NCBI GenBank assembly: GCA_945901195.1
Contig: CAMDKB010000176.1
Coordinates: forward strand, 1-8,990
DNA: 8,990 nt
From: Rhizobium sp. Q54
Lineage (GTDB): Bacteria > Pseudomonadota > Alphaproteobacteria > Rhizobiales > Beijerinckiaceae
Direction: 5' to 3'
The notes beneath the pieces are model-generated. The model searched no databases, was not told where the DNA came from, and saw nothing but the letters and a program-made list of their open reading frames with translations. The position numbers and the translations under genes were made by a program. Shown here piece after piece: positions 8,749 to 8,990 of the stretch (position 1 is the stretch's first letter; every line of letters begins with the position of its first letter).

Positions 8749-8926
8749 CTACTGGATAAATGCTTTGCGTTTTCCGGGGGGGCATTGGCAATGCATCACC
8801 CATTTCTTGGGTAGTCTCAGGTGGGAGCACATGGAAACTGCAACGGGCCGCTTCACGACGCGCTTCGCCGCTTTCAACGAACTCAATGACCCGAACCCGA
8901 AGATCGTTCGAATAGCTACGCGGCAT
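8749..8926 (-). pseudogene. Degraded IS630-like transposase, N-terminal fragment
   Basis: On the - strand from ATG 8926 the frame reads MPRSYSNDLRVRVIEFVES and then GEARREAARC, the typical first helices of the helix-turn-helix at the N-terminus of IS630-family transposases ('PYS.DLR.RV...V..G.S.R.AA..F'). A GGAG lies about 8 bases upstream, so the 5' end looks intact. After about residue 40 the frame loses similarity (ETTQEMGDALP), while the neighbouring frame gives LPKKWVMHCQCPPGKRKAFIQ and a TAG at 8749-8751. That looks like the second half of the HTH ('..KWV..') after a frameshift near 8810. A run of seven G at 8776-8782 may mark further damage. The DDE catalytic domain is absent, so the element is dead. 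Confidence 0.65.
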
Positions 8927-8990
8927 CGCAAGTCTCCATGCTCGCCCCAGCAGGAGGATTGAATCTGATTTGCCGCGTCTTGGGAATCCC

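Larger units (their letters stand above)
8674..8990. other. Right flank after acnA (no intact gene)
   Basis: These 317 bp hold the stem-loop at 8692-8718, the transposase remnant at 8749-8926 and about 64 bp (8927-8990) of presumed insertion-sequence leader or outside DNA. I could not identify the terminal inverted repeat of the element; it may lie at or beyond the window edge. Confidence 0.6.

Overview
The window looks like chromosomal DNA from an alphaproteobacterium, most likely of the order Hyphomicrobiales (Rhizobiales). The evidence is fairly high-GC coding sequence and the order aconitase / ccmA-ccmB-ccmC-ccmD-ccmG / septation protein (IspZ/YciB), which from memory is a familiar order in that group. 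I could not run a database search, so the taxonomic call is an inference from gene content and order.

Layout from left to right: the 3' end of ispZ/yciB on the + strand (to 140); ccmG, ccmD and ccmC on the - strand (155-1661), joined by two 4-base ATGA overlaps; a 240-bp divergent intergenic region with two inverted repeats and a 13-bp tandem duplication; an M48 zinc metallopeptidase gene on the + strand (1902-3398) whose lipoprotein leader is cut off from its catalytic part by an in-frame TAG at 2025; a Bug/TctC-type periplasmic substrate-binding protein on the - strand (3473-4450); ccmB and ccmA on the - strand (4517-5850), also overlapping by ATGA; a 96-bp divergent promoter region; acnA on the + strand (5947-8673); a strong stem-loop after acnA; and a degraded N-terminal fragment of an IS630-like transposase on the - strand at the right edge.

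CcmA and CcmB (ABC ATPase and permease), CcmC and CcmD (heme handling at the membrane) and CcmG (periplasmic thioredoxin-like reductant) are parts of System I cytochrome c maturation. CcmE, CcmF and CcmH are not in the window. The ccm cluster is split: the M48 gene and the Bug gene sit between ccmB and ccmC. ccmCDG therefore needs its own promoter or a long transcript running antisense through the M48 gene.

I see no new multi-gene system. The most noteworthy points are the split ccm operon, the amber-interrupted lipoprotein peptidase, the symmetric repeats in front of it, and the transposase remnant beside acnA. I found no tRNA, rRNA or CRISPR array.
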